From NCBI GenBank assembly GCA_004026145.2, contig CP034992.1:1785927-1849926 (forward strand): a stretch of DNA of 64,000 bases, given 5' to 3'. The stretch is from Takifugu bimaculatus (taxonomy: Eukaryota; Chordata; Actinopteri; Tetraodontiformes; Tetraodontidae). Below, piece by piece: positions 36,441 through 48,761 of this stretch. The notes under the pieces were generated by a model. It searched no databases, was not told where the DNA came from, and was given only the letters and a program-made list of their open reading frames with translations. Made by a program: the position numbers and the translations under genes. Position 1 is the first letter of the stretch. Every line of letters begins with the position of its first letter.

Positions 36441-36992
36441 CGTGAAATGGAATTAAAGGAAAGCGCGCACATGAGGCGCAAATACGCGCGGGCGGAGAAA
36501 GACTGGTGCCAGTGACTAAACAAGAATTTCCCCTTGAAGCGTTCAAATTCCCAGGTTTCCACTTGTTGACCAGTCATCTTTGGGCGTATTCAAACCTTTA
36601 AGTTGATCCTAATTAGAGCATCGTGCTAATGGCAGGTTTCTGAAACGGTTCTGGCTCATTTACACGTTTGTTTATTGATGAGCATTGACTCTGTTAGTCT
36701 GAATTGAATAAATAATATATTGTGCACAAGAAAACATAAACCAATCAGGTCTGCTGTGGGGGGAAGGTCCATCAGATAATTCAGAACTGAGCCGTACATT
36801 GCAAACGTCACACTGTTATCACACATCTCCATATTCTTAGAGGTATTTTCATAATAGAATTCACCGCATGAAACCAGACAATCTCCATAAATGTTTCAGT
36901 CATTTCACAGTTCCCCTGTTTACATCAACACCCAGCAATAATCAGAAAATCGCTGAAAAGAGTCCTTTTTTTTTTTTTTTAATCCTCATTTC

Positions 36993-36998
36993 TTTATT
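36993..36998 (-). terminator. Poly(A) signal AATAAA of the srpk gene
   Basis: Minus-strand AATAAA about 170 bases past the stop codon at 37167. About 15 bases further on in the minus direction lies a genomic run of roughly 16 A (T on the plus strand, 36965-36980). Confidence 0.5.
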
Positions 36999-37166
36999 GG
37001 CAACCATGGGGTGAAAAAAGAACAATGAAAACTTTTCTTTAGTCTTTGTGCAGTATAAATGCATCATGAAAGTACAACAAAGGAGAAAACATGCAGAGTC
37101 AATGGGAAATGCTGCCAGCCTGAGATCCCTGCTGGCTGACTGCTGACATCTGGTGCACACCTGTAT

Positions 37167-40100
37167 CTACGAGGTGATCCAGGGGTGTTTCAAACACTGA
37201 GCGGCCGTGGCTCTTTTCTCCGGCAGCAGCTCCAACATGGTCAGGAGGAAGGAGCTGAACTGGGAGGCCTCCTCCTGACGCCACTCGTACTTGTCCAGCA
37301 GGATCTCCAATAAGCTCCACGGCTGCAGCTTGGCGATGCGGCGTAATTGTCCTGCGGAGGGTGAACCTTGACTGCTTCGGCCATTTTCACCTTACAGCAC
37401 ACGAGACTGTCGGAATTTTACCTTTGCGGTTGAAGTATCGTTTCGAGTGTCGTCCCGAAAGTGCAAACTGGGAAGGGAGGGGTCCCAGCAGCTCGATGAT
37501 GTGGGCGATATGGTCTGAAAGCAGAGGAGGAGATATTGTAACAAAAGCCCAGTGATCAAGCACAGAGAGATTAGACTCAAACCTTCTTCCCGGGAGAAAG
37601 TGGCCCCTGCTTGGGGGTCGAACAGATAATCCCCTGTTGCCAGTTCAAAAGCCTGAACACATGAGACCCAGACTGACATTAACTGGAACTCATGCATCAT
37701 CTGCACCATCCCGCTCTCATACAGGGGAGATTATGGGAGCAGCTGAAACCGACTCACCATACAGGCGGTGCTCCAGATGTCTGCAGGTGTGCCGTAGTCT
37801 GCACCGATCAGAACCTCCACCGAGCGGTACTGACACGTCTGGATGTCCTCGGTGAAGTGTTGGTGCTGAGAACCGGAGAGAGACACCTTCTCTTTTATAG
37901 CAAAGTCGGACATTTAGTAAAGTAACTAGAGCACGTGTGTTTACTCACCACCCAGCAGGCATTACCCAGGTCAGCAATCTTGATGGCAATTTTATCAGCG
38001 TTCTGTGGCCTGAGTAGATCCAGGGGTCGACTGGGGTCACTCATCCCTGCAACAAACGGCAAAAAACATCTTTACGTGTTGTATTTTACATCGATAAAAT
38101 CTGAGCTACGCTGGAGGATGTAGGAAGATCTAAAGAAGAAGCTGACCGTGGGGAGAGGACGGCGTCGGTGGCGCCTGGTTGCCCTGTCGTCTGACGCAAC
38201 GATGCGGGAACCCGCCCGCTGAGGTCGCTCCAGGAGCCGACGCCGTCTCTGCCGCACGGGACTGACTCCAGGTGGTCTCCAAACAGGACGGTGTGCCTCT
38301 TCAACAAGAGCCGAGGACCTTTCACCTCAGACAGACAGGTGGAGCTACAGGAGATGGAGGTACCGGTGACCTCGGACGCATGTGGTCGGTCTCGCCGTGC
38401 GTCTGAGGCACTCGGATGTCTTCGTCGACTCCCGTCCTTCCTCGTCAGTCGCTTCATCGGACTCCTGGAGGCTTTGCTGGACTGTAGATTTGCATGATTA
38501 CTATAGAGTCAAATAATAATTTAAAGGGAAAAGTCATTATTTAAAATATGCAGAAAGATGGAAATTAGATAAGAGCTTACTAATTAATATCAATGTAATG
38601 TAATTCATAACCAAATACCTCCAAATCCCACCAAAAATCAAACATTTCTTACAGCGTCTGGACAGTAGGACGGGTGACAAATGAAAAATTCCTGAAATCA
38701 TGTGTCTCTAATCCAGTTTTATTCCAGGAGAGGCAAATCATTTCTTACCCACTCCCCAAGACTGTGGAAAAGCCCGGTCAGCTTCCCCAGTAAACTGGAC
38801 AAACCCTTCAGAAATAAGAGCAGGAAGCAGGTCAGGATGCAGTTCATGACGAAACAACTCTGCCCTGTTTGAAAATGCAAAACACACCTGCTTTTCTCGG
38901 TTGCCCCTGTTTGCTGGCAGGAAGTGAACGTTTAACACGACAAAAAGGCAAAAAACAGCAGTTAAAAACGAAAGCTGGTGTGAGCTTCAAAAAACAGACC
39001 TTGCTCGTTTAAACATTTCAAAATAAAAGCTTCGATAGCTACTACCTGGGGCGCTGGAGGGCGCGGGCAGCTGCCACAGTTTAGTGTCGGACGCCAGATT
39101 CTGAATGTAGGCCTCATCCACCTTCAGGAGGATGTTTTCTGGCTTGATGTCTGTGTGGATAATCTTGCATTTAGTGTGCAGGTAATCTAAACCCTGCAGA
39201 ACCTGCGACAAGAGATAAAAATACTGTCACTGTGCACTGCGTCTACTCAGGGGCGTCAGAGGGCCAATTAGGCAGAAGAAGCACCTGTCTGAGGATGCTC
39301 TTAACGCAGGGCAGGGGGAGGCCCGTGTAGTTAGATGTGACGATCCATCTCAGCAGCTGGTGGCCCAGCACCTCCAGAACCATACACACATCTGGAGAAG
39401 TTAAGGAGCTTGTTTTATTCTGGAGAGATCTGCTTTCCTGTGGATCTGGAACTTATCTCACAGCTGTAGATACAGTTTTGGGGATGGAAATGACAAGGAT
39501 ACGCTCCCCGTTTTCTCCGGTGATCCTGAAATCGTCGATGAGATGCACGACTCTGTCGCGTTTCAAGTCTTTAGCGTCGCTGTCCCTCACCTGAGGACAC
39601 GAACGCGCCGCAATTACGGCGAAATCGAGGTTTCTCGTCCAAAGAGTTTCCTGAACTCACACATTTCAGGAGTCTGATTTCATCCAACGCCGTCTCTGTA
39701 AACATCTGAGCGCTCCTCACGACCTTCAGAGCCACAAAACACCTCTTCCTGCATCAGACAGTTGCACTAGTTATTTATTAACCCTTCCAGTATCACTCCA
39801 TCACTATAAACCAGCAGCAAACAAGCTGGACTTACATCATATCCCAGCAGAGCCAAACTGTGGAGAAATGACCCCATCCCAGCTTTCGAACCACCTGGTA
39901 ACGGTCCACAAAGATCTCTCCAATTTCCACCCGGTAATAACCACCTGTAAAAAAAATACCCCAAGCTCATATGAAGCCCTGAAGAAACTTTCTGGTGAAG
40001 GTGAAATATCTCTACTCAAGCAGAGCACAAGTCTCACAAATGTGGCAGGAATGTTGTCTGAGAATGTGACCTTTGACCTCTGACCTCTGTCCTATGTAAC

Positions 40101-40544
40101 CAACTGAACTAATTACCGGTATCTAATCCAACTGGCCCAAATATTTGTCTTGTCTGCCAAGATACACGTGTTTACGGAGTGTAAATGTAAAGTGAGGACA
40201 GTATTAAAATGGGAATTTTCTATAATCCTTCATGTTTCCATAAAGAGGTTATTTTCCTGTAGGTGCAGCTCACCGATGCCGTAGTCTTCTGGGTTCTCCT
40301 GCTGCTCATCGAAGGGCTCATGGGAACGCGTTGCTGCCACCGGAGGCTTACGGACCGACTTGCCGGACGGACAGAAAGCTGCGGTTCTCCTCGTCGTGTC
40401 TGGGGACGTCTGGGGCCTCGGGGGTGGGCTCAAGGAGCCGTCTGAAGTCAGGACTGATATGGCAGCGGCGTAGGAAGACGACATGTCTGACCGGAGCGCA
40501 GCTGCAGGGGAGACGGGCACAGGAAAACACGCTTCCGCCGTCAT
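37167..40544 (-). CDS. SRPK-family serine/arginine-rich protein kinase
   Basis: SRPKs phosphorylate Arg-Ser repeats of splicing factors and steer their nuclear entry. Exons: 40544-40274, 39944-39836, 39748-39661, 39590-39503, 39391-39285, 39202-39046, 38481-38371, 38046-37949, 37865-37758, 37652-37583, 37514-37422, 37351-37167; phase-consistent, 494 residues. N-terminal 90 residues are a variable Ser/Pro-rich leader, then YYRVEIGEIF, KLGWGHFSTVWLCWD, catalytic VALKVV, HTDIKPENIL, the split-kinase spacer, IKIADLGNACWV, QYRSVEVLIGADYGTPADIW and the C-lobe ending KHPWITS. The DLG in place of DFG and the split by a spacer are SRPK hallmarks. It is nearest to SRPK3 by size but diverged, so no paralogue symbol is given. 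Odd points: a very short spacer and TCQYR where the family has TRQYR. The spacer exon end at 38371 uses a weak donor (GTCACC) and is the least sure border. The ATG at 40544 is the only in-frame one. Confidence 0.88.
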
Positions 40545-43500
40545 GTTTGCATCACTGGACTCTCCATCCTGCTCCTTCGTGCCTTTATTCTGCGGACTAT
40601 GGGCGGCTCCACTGGGTGTCGTTATTTTTAGCCTGACGACTGACACGTCAATGTAAAGAGCTGCTGACCCCAGCCCATCTGTAACCCAAGCTTCCCTCTC
40701 ACTGGCGTGTGTGTACGTGTGTGTACGTGTGGGGGGTGTAAAGAGGAACAACTGCTGATTTGAATGCTGCTTCTTTGTAGATGATCTGATCCAGTAAGCG
40801 AGCAGTGCGGCGGTTCACACCTCTCGGTTTGCTCGGTTATTCCGCTGTGGCGTCACACATCGCTGGCTCCTTCCAGAGCACAGTCAGAATCCTGCTCTCG
40901 TTACATCGCTCAAACCAAACGGCGTGCTCCATCACGTGAGTTTTCAACTTAAAAATCAAAACTTGAAAACTTGCGCGTCGAGGGCCAAATTGTTAGACGG
41001 GCATGAACCGACACACACCTTTGTACATTACACATCATTTCCACAACAATGCATAAATAACACAGCACATACCTGCCTCTGATTCGCTATATCCTAAAGC
41101 TTCATACTCCACCACCATTACGTTTATTTTGAAGGGTTTACATCAAGTCTAGAGAGTTCCAGCTGGATTACTGATATTAATCTATCATAATTATGCTGGA
41201 CCAAATCTCAGCGATCCTCATTTCTCAAGAAATTCTGCACAAAGCGTTAGAGGGGGAGTCGACTTACCCCTGCGTCTGTCCACGTTGAGCGCTTGTAGGG
41301 TGGGAAATCGTTGCAGCCTGACCCGAGTTCCTGAGCCTGGGGGGGGTTATCTGCTCCCCACCCCACTGCCTGCAAAACACTTCATCCAGGAATAGAAACC
41401 TGCTGCTGCTGGTTCTATTCCTGGCTTTTTGACATTTATCAGCCTGCTGCTGCCAGCTCTATTTCCAGAGGTGGAAAGAGACTCATTCTCTCCTTTTCTT
41501 GATTTATTTTATTTATCACCAGAGGTGATGAGGAGGAGCAAAGGCCACCTGTTTAGAATGACTGTGAAATATTTCACTCTTTTCTATTTTTCTGGCGTTT
41601 TTATAGCGTGCACACGTGCAGACACACGCAGCCAAAATGCAGCAATCTTTAGCATCAGAAGATTTAGATTTACGTCAGTTCCTTTGAGAAATTTACGTAA
41701 TCTGCCTGTGAGCTGATCCTGGAGCCTGGTCTGGGGGTGGGGGGGGTCCATGAAACAAACCCATCGTAGGGCGCTCCTGCTATACCATAGAACTGGGCCG
41801 GTTTAAACGGCCTGAAAAAAAACAGAATAAACAAACACGCTGACTTCAACATGACACTTTATTTAGTAGAATGAATGCGAGACCTCATACATACAGTATG
41901 GGACAAGCCTACAACGTATAGGCCTGGTTATAAAGAGAGAATGATAGAGAAAACAGCTGCACTTAAATATTTAAAAAATAACGTAATAATCAAATGTCAT
42001 CACAACACACTGCTGAATAAAATGCTTTGTTTTTTAACACAGTACCAATCCCCGCACGGATGAGATCGAGCTACGTTTAGATAGCTACAAAATATTATAG
42101 CTTCATAAATATAATATAGTTTGTTTTTCAGCTAAATTTATATCATTTGTTTTTCTGCTTACAGAGTACATTAGTGTATATGAAAAATACATTTATGGCC
42201 CCCACGTGCACAGAAGTTTGGTCTTTGATTTCGCATCAGCTGATGGCAGAAACCTGAAACAGTGAGTGTGCTACAGTTTTAGAACAAAGAGACAGAACCT
42301 CACTTATGACAACATAAAGATTTACATTCAAATAAAGCCCCAAAATGGCTTACATGAAACCAGAAACATACCTGTTTACACGAGACAAATACCTTCTGTT
42401 TTACTGAGAATTTTATTAATTGTTCTACCTTCAGTTAAGTCTACATTGCAGCTAGTAAGATCTTGATTACAAATATATTTCATTATTATACATAGCTCTT
42501 TTTAAAAAAAAGAAAAAACTGCAGTTTTGCTTTTAAAACATGAAAACACAAACATGAAATGAGTTGAAATTTTTACATATTTAAAAAAAGAGAGAAACAA
42601 ATCAGCCAGCAGGAATTCTGATTAACAAATGCAAAGATGTGAGACCTGCTCACACCATCATTGAAAACTGCATCAGCCCTCCGTTCACACCACCGTCTCC
42701 ACCCTTTACCACCAATGAAAGTCCTCACCCAGGGGTGAGAGGAGGGAGGCGGGGGTTCTCTGGTTAGATGCTACTCTAGCTAATATTAAAGATTATATTG
42801 TTATCACAGGAGTAAAATATAAGCATGAAATGCACCAGTTCAATCCACACTATATACAGACTCACGCTTGGTTAGACCTTCAGTAGATGTTAGGAAAAAT
42901 AAACCCTGTCAAAGTCTTCCTACTGCCCCTCATCTCTGTGTTGAATTAAGGCTTAAGATGTTCTTAAAGTGCTCCATACGACACTCAAGTCCTCCACAGC
43001 ATACTGCACATAAATCTATGTCACACAGTCGCGCTACAGCCGTACAGCACTGTCTCACAGCAGCCCTCAGGGTCAAGGTCGGCGCGGCAACGGCTACATT
43101 TAGGAGCCAAATTACAAAAACACACTAAAAACAACCACTACTGGCTATGACATCATTCTCTGTGGTAGGGGCTTCGGGCAAGATATTAACCATGTTTCTG
43201 TGAGATTCCAATATTCTTGAGACTTTATTCTTTAGCCTTGACAGGAAAAAAAAACATTAGCCATATCCTGATACAACAAGATCCCAAACTGGCTGATGAT
43301 AACAGCATATGAGAATATATCCCCCGGCCTGTCTCATTAGGGGTTTCGCTTTCACATTATTTAAAATCACATTTGGAACTATTAATTAGTTTGGCGTTAA
43401 AACTTCCAGGCACTCCTGTCTGCTACACTGGTGCACTACAGGTCATCTTTGTATGGCACAAGGTTGATGAGCTTTATGTCAGAGAAGATACAAAATTTAT

Positions 43501-43808
43501 TTAGAGTCAAATCAGTTCTGGTAAAAAAAAAAAAAAAAGTTTTAACAGGGATGTCAGGGTTATAAGGAAGGTGCTTACTGCTTATGCTGGGTCAGAACGA
43601 TCGATACATCAAGTGAAGCATGACTATTATTGTTACTGGTGTGAGTGCACGTTTACATGAGCGCAGCGGAAGCCTAAAGATCGTGTACAGGTCAGAACAC
43701 ACAGAAGCTACAAAGGCATCTTCATGTTCCAGGGCTACAATTTCTTAGTGATACCAGTCTCTTTCTGCTGAGGTTGCCATGTTTCGCTGCTGAGGTCACG
43801 TTAAATCA

Positions 43809-43839
<31 letters not shown>

Positions 43840-44182
43840 GGCTCAGGAGATCCAACGGGTTTGTGATCCCACACGGGGGAAGGGAGAGACACCCGTGATC
43901 TGGTGCGACGATCTGCAGCAGTGACGCGTCAATAGAAAATAATCGATATTATCGGGATGGAGTTTGAGTACGACACCATTTTATGAGGTTATAATCTCTG
44001 TAAACCCCTCATAATAGCAAATAATCTGGATTAAAAGACTAAACCACAGAGCTGAAGATGCCAGGGAAGAATGTTGCACTTAAATCCACTCTTGCAGTCA
44101 GAGAGCGACGTAAAAGAATGAGTAAAGCTACAGTTGTGTGTGTGAGTGTGTGTGTGTGTGTGAGTGAGTGATTTCTGCTGTT
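40545..44182. other. Intergenic region, srpk 5' side and ccdc120 3' side
   Basis: Left part is presumably the srpk promoter; a small perfect-stem hairpin lies at 41386-41424 (see findings). The right part, AT-rich from about 41850, is likely a long ccdc120 3' untranslated region; a minus-strand AATAAA near 41850 would make it about 2.3 kb, but earlier signals may be used. No coding sequence recognised. Confidence 0.45.
43811..43839. repeat. (GT)n microsatellite
   Basis: About 14 uninterrupted GT units in the presumed ccdc120 3' untranslated region; a second, interrupted GT run lies at about 44134-44170. Confidence 0.95.
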
Positions 44183-46527
44183 TCAGACCAGGGTTCCTGG
44201 GTCAGTACTGGGTTCTGCTGGGGTTCCTTCTTGCATCTGTGGATGGGGAGGCTCCTGATAGAGTGAGAACTCCATTGATCTGCCGAGGGGACAAAGCAAA
44301 AATAAATCGAGCTTCACAGACAACAAGCTGCATGAAGCAAGGTCAAAGGTCAAAGTTTACATGTTGTCGGAATGCAACTCGTAAAAACGGTCGCAGTTCC
44401 ATAAAACACTGAATTCACTGACCTTCCATGCAGCGGGTGACCGTGGAAGCTGGCTGATTGTGGAATCTGGGATCTGTGGAGGTTGGCGGTTTCTCCTTGG
44501 ACCGACTGGGCCTGGTGCACCAGCGGGTGGGGGTGTGAGAGGCGAGAGATCCCCGCCTCGTGACCCTTTGGGGTGGTGGGATATCCCAAGGCGTTCCTCA
44601 GGTACCAGTCCCTCAAACCCTCCAGAGCGAGGGCTTTGTGTAAGCTTCGCGTAGAGTCTTCCGGGGTCGGGAGGGAGTACTGCGGGGGTCTGCGGCTGAA
44701 GGGGGCGCCGGATAGGTCTGTTTGGTAGGGGTGTAGGTTGGGAATGGAGGATGTGGTGGTGCCAGAGGCAGGAGACTCGTATGCCGACAGCAGGATGGTG
44801 TCCTGGCTGTGCTGCTGCAAGGGAATAAATGGTCCACAAGATTTGGTTCTGGTGACTTTGACCCTGCGCAGCTCAGCTTGCGACCCTCGGAGGACCATGG
44901 GGCTGTAAGGAGGTGCAGCACTGGGGAGGTGCACCTGAGAATGAGAAAATCCATTGGTATGAGGAGGTACAACCACAGCGGGGGACCAGGGAGCGGACAG
45001 GTCTTGCCAGATCCTGCCGGTGGACTGGTACAATTGCTGCTGCATCCTCTGCTGCTTCCCCCAGATGTAGTCCATGAGCAGCTCATTGTAGCCGGCACCG
45101 GCTCCTCTGCCACCCATGGACAGACGCATCTTGGCCTGTTCCACGGAACCGTCGGCATGCCTCTCTGGGCTGCCCATGTGGATGTGTCTCAGCTTGCCGT
45201 CGGTCAGTGTCTCTGAGCTCTTATAGGGCCCCCCTCTGGAGGGCATCCCATTTCTGGGCACGGGATCATCTGGGAGACTCGACCTATCCAGCAGAGCCTC
45301 GGAGCTGTTACTGCGCCTGGCCCGAGAGCTGTAAGGGCAGCTGCGGAGGTCAGACGAGCCCTCCTGGGCCAGGGGAATCACATAGGGCACGTCCAGGCTG
45401 CCAGACCACTGCTTAAACCCATTCCCGCCTGGCGCATCTGACCTGTGAGAGAATAAAGCAAAGCACAGAAATTAGGAGGACTCGCAGTCGCTGAGGATGA
45501 AGAAGAGTAAGTCCAAAGCATCACAACCATGAAATTCAATTTCACAGAAAATCACTTAAATCGGGGGAACAGTTTAATGTGTAAAGACCAAATGACGGGC
45601 TCAAGCTGGTGCTGGTAGCTAAATATGACACTAATCATCACAAGAGCCCCGACTCTGCGCTTGCTTTCTAAATCATTAAGCCGTTCTCACCCACGGACAG
45701 AGCAGTGGGGCGCTAGCTGGGCTGCATCGGACAGAAGCAGCGGCGTATTGCAGGATTACCTGACGTGAACGCTCATTGGAGCAGTTCGGGCCAAGAGCGG
45801 CGTAGCCGGAACGCTTCTACCCTCAACATTAGACGCACTTCTTGGTAAAGAGTGAGTTGGGCTGCGAGAGGCAGAGGTTATCGTATAGGTTTGTGTCCAG
45901 CATCAACATCAGGTTAACAGCTATAAAGCCCAGGTCAACTGGTACCTGACGGAGCTCGTGACGGAGTTGCGGCGCGTCCTCATCTCGTAGTAAATCTCGA
46001 CCGGAGACAACTTCCTGCTGATCCTGTGGTCGGGGCTGCCCACGGTGAGCCGGGGCTGGGACAGAGAGCGCTGGTCGGCAGCCACGCTTGGAGAAGACTC
46101 TTCATGGAAAAGAAAAGATCATTAAAATTCAGTCTCAAATATGAAAAAGGGGAACGCACAAAGGCATCCAAAAGCTTGCTAAATGTTGTTTTTAGCTCTC
46201 ATTTCAAGATGAGTGTTTGGCTTTGAGATTAGACAAAATCACATGTAATACGCAATGTGTCCACTAGGTGCTCCCTTTTCATGTTTTTCAGCGTCTATCG
46301 CCTGATAGTGTTTAGGATAATTAATGGATTCTTGTCCGTTTAAAAAAATAACACCAGTGTTGTGACTAAGATTGCAAAAACAGTGAATAATGTTAAAAAA
46401 AATAAAAATAAAAGCAACAACTCTATTGGAGGACTCTGTCATTGCAGAGAAGAAATCACAGAATCAAGAAGCCAACAGATGCTCTGAGACATTCTGCAGC
46501 TTAAATGCGGCTGATGGAACAAAACTG

Positions 46528-46583
<56 letters not shown>

Positions 46584-48761
46584 ATTCAAATGAGTGAAAA
46601 GCTCTCCGCTGGTGTTTGGTAGCGGCGGAACAAGGGTGAAAAGCACTTACGTCAGAGGCGTAAATGAATTTCTCACCCGCTACTCTGAGTGAGAGTGACG
46701 CATTTTGAATGTGACGCCTCCTGCCTGCCAGCTACTGCACCAGTTAAGCTCATTACCGATATGAAAATGTCGGATAAACGCCAGAGACAAAGGCAAACGT
46801 TGGGAGGCAGTTTGGGTCTGGGCAACTCACCGTTGTCGTGAGACGTTGAATCTGACATGGAGCTCGTGCTCTCTGACATGACAGTGTCCTCTGAAAGATA
46901 GTAAAACATAACCAGGTGATGCACCACGTGCACATTTGTCACTTTTCCGCAGGTTTGCGATGGTACCTGTGTGACAGCCTCGGTGGACCGTCCTCTTGTT
47001 GTTCGGGACATTGCGATCGTTTTCAGAGTGTCGGTACAGAGCGCCGCTGAAAATGGCCTTCATCTGCTTCCGTTGGGCAGCCTCATCCTAAAAGAGTCAG
47101 CGCACAGTTAGCACCCGACTTCACACTCACGCCGTTAAAACGTGACATTCAAGGTAACGGCGTACGTCTGCCTTGGCGTTGGGCGCCAGGCCAGCTCTGC
47201 GCTGCACCAGCGGGGGTTTCTCTCCCGTCTCCAGGGGGAAGGAACACGGCAACTTCCCGGTCAACTCCTGCAGAGGACATTCATTAGTGCTCAAGAGCTA
47301 AAATCTATTTCCTCACTGGCCTGTGAGCTCCAAGTGTTATATAAAATGACACCACTTAAGAGTTGACTGCAAGTGTCAGCCTTTAAACAGCTGACAACCT
47401 ATAATTCCTGTGGCAGAACTAAAGCTTCTGTCATAACTCATCATGAAAGGAGGAAAGATGCACCAGTGGGTGATATCTCAGACTATTGAAGCCGGGAACA
47501 AAGCAGCCATACAAACGTCTCCAGAATAAAATACAGACATAAACAGTCATTAAGCAGTGATTTCAGCTGTACAAGCTGGAGCTGCACCAGCTTCAATATG
47601 CAACTTTTCTGAGGCAAACAAAAGGAAAACAACAGTGATTCCCAGCTTGATTCCAGACGATATAATTAAGGGAAACACAGCATTTTTTACAGAGGGGTGA
47701 GTTACTCACGGCTTCCTGCAGACAGACTTGTCTGAGCTCTCCCACTCGGCTGTGGAGCAGAGCCTCCAGGGCCTCCTTCCTCTCCTGCAGGGCTGCGATC
47801 CTCTCAGCCTGCTGCTTGCTGTCCTGGCCAGTCTTGAACATCTACGCAGCATCAGACAGACCGAATTAGAACGTTATCTTGTTTCGTTCCCGCACATTCC
47901 AGAGAAAAGGAAAGCAGCCCGAAAATTCATTACGATGGGTTGTCGGATGCTTGATTCCACCCTGATATCATCTCGGTGTGTGAAAACGTAGCAACGGAAA
48001 TTAAAACACGGGAGAAAAAGGTGAGCGTTCAGCAAATAAATAGTATAGCAGAAAAGAGCTTCGTTTTTAGATAAAATATCACTTTCCTCAGTTTTGATTG
48101 GTAGGTAAACTCTCAAAATGATGTTTCTTTTCCTCCTAAAAGGCAGATATGGGATCTCAAAGCGTTAGAGAGCGCCGTGCTGGTAGTTTTGTGGGATCAA
48201 TTTAGCGATGTGAATGTCGATGAAGCTCTCGACAGCAGGAAGTTGCAGGAAAAACTGAGCAAAAATGATGAAATGAGACATGTGATCTCAGGAAAGCTCA
48301 GTTTGAATATTTAAGGCTCATCGGGTCCTGATCCTAATCTGATATTTTCACTGACGTTAGTCTTTAATCTTCACCTGGAGGGGAACCGTACTATTAATAT
48401 CATATTCATTTGACTGTTTCCAAATGTTTTCTTTTCCAACATTCCTCCTTGTTAACATCTGACGTCCTCTCATGGCTGTTCTCTCAGCGTTCTGATAAAA
48501 CTAGCTGACAGCTGCGGGGACAGTACGTTAACAAAAGGCGTTCACACTCGAAGCTGCTTTTTCAGCTGGTGGTTCCCGTGAGAAAAAACACTTTTGTTTT
48601 TCTTCTGTGTGGGGAGAAACAAGAGGAAAAGCCATCAGACTTCTCAGGCCGCCTCAGGCTTGCCCAGACTCAACGGTGTCCTGCCTTTAATCTGCAGGTC
48701 GTCAATACTCACCGGGAGCCCCCAAACCCATGGATGTGATCACATGTCCTTTGACCTCCAT
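44183..48761 (-). CDS. ccdc120: Coiled-coil domain-containing protein 120 (CUPID/DUF3338 family)
   Basis: CCDC120 relates to INAVA and FRMD4, which bind cytohesin (ARF exchange factors); CCDC120 is reported at centrioles and in neurite growth. Exons: first 48761-48713 (MEVKGHVITS, cf. human MEVKGQLISS), then 47841-47710, 47267-47166, 47087-46967, 46890-46831, 46099-45946, 45861-45760, 45442-44423, 44279-44183. From the Met at 47841 the chain is phase-consistent, 595 residues. Signature pieces shared with human: LRQVCLQEAELTGKLP, FPLETGEKPPLVQRR, SESTSSMSDSTSHDNE, RRNSV, SLPRSASNVEGRSVPATP, RRSNSSEALLDR, TRTKSCG and LALEGLRDWYLRN. The long Ser/Pro-rich C-terminal half is probably disordered. 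The first exon ends in phase 1 and does not fit the next exon, so an exon is missing or there are alternative starts. The C-terminus is PGTLV, a PDZ-ligand pattern. Confidence 0.88.
46531..46581. repeat. (CA)n microsatellite
   Basis: About 25 uninterrupted CA units within a ccdc120 intron (between exons ending 46831 and starting 46099). Confidence 0.98.

Larger units (their letters stand above)
34850..37166. other. Intergenic region, comt 5' side and srpk 3' side
   Basis: Contains a candidate comt leader exon, a SINE-like element (both listed separately) and the srpk 3' untranslated region, with a minus-strand AATAAA at 36993-36998. No other gene recognised. Confidence 0.5.

Noticed and set aside
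38086..38370. Minus-strand continuation of the SRPK spacer in the frame DGSRRRHPSASDARRD
   Set aside because: It looks coding at first, but it does not join in phase with either the exon before (ending 39046) or after (starting 38046). The other frame, with SLQESDEATDEEGRE, joins both.
40545..40751. N-terminal extension of the SRPK to 40751
   Set aside because: The frame is open but begins with TTG and has no ATG before 40544; the peptide includes a Thr/His run from a GT-rich simple repeat.
46650..46725. Possible extra ccdc120 exon ending in a strong donor (CTCTGAC|GTAAGT)
   Set aside because: None of its acceptors gives an open frame that fits the neighbours; the direct splice 46831 to 46099 keeps phase and gives the expected SHDNE.
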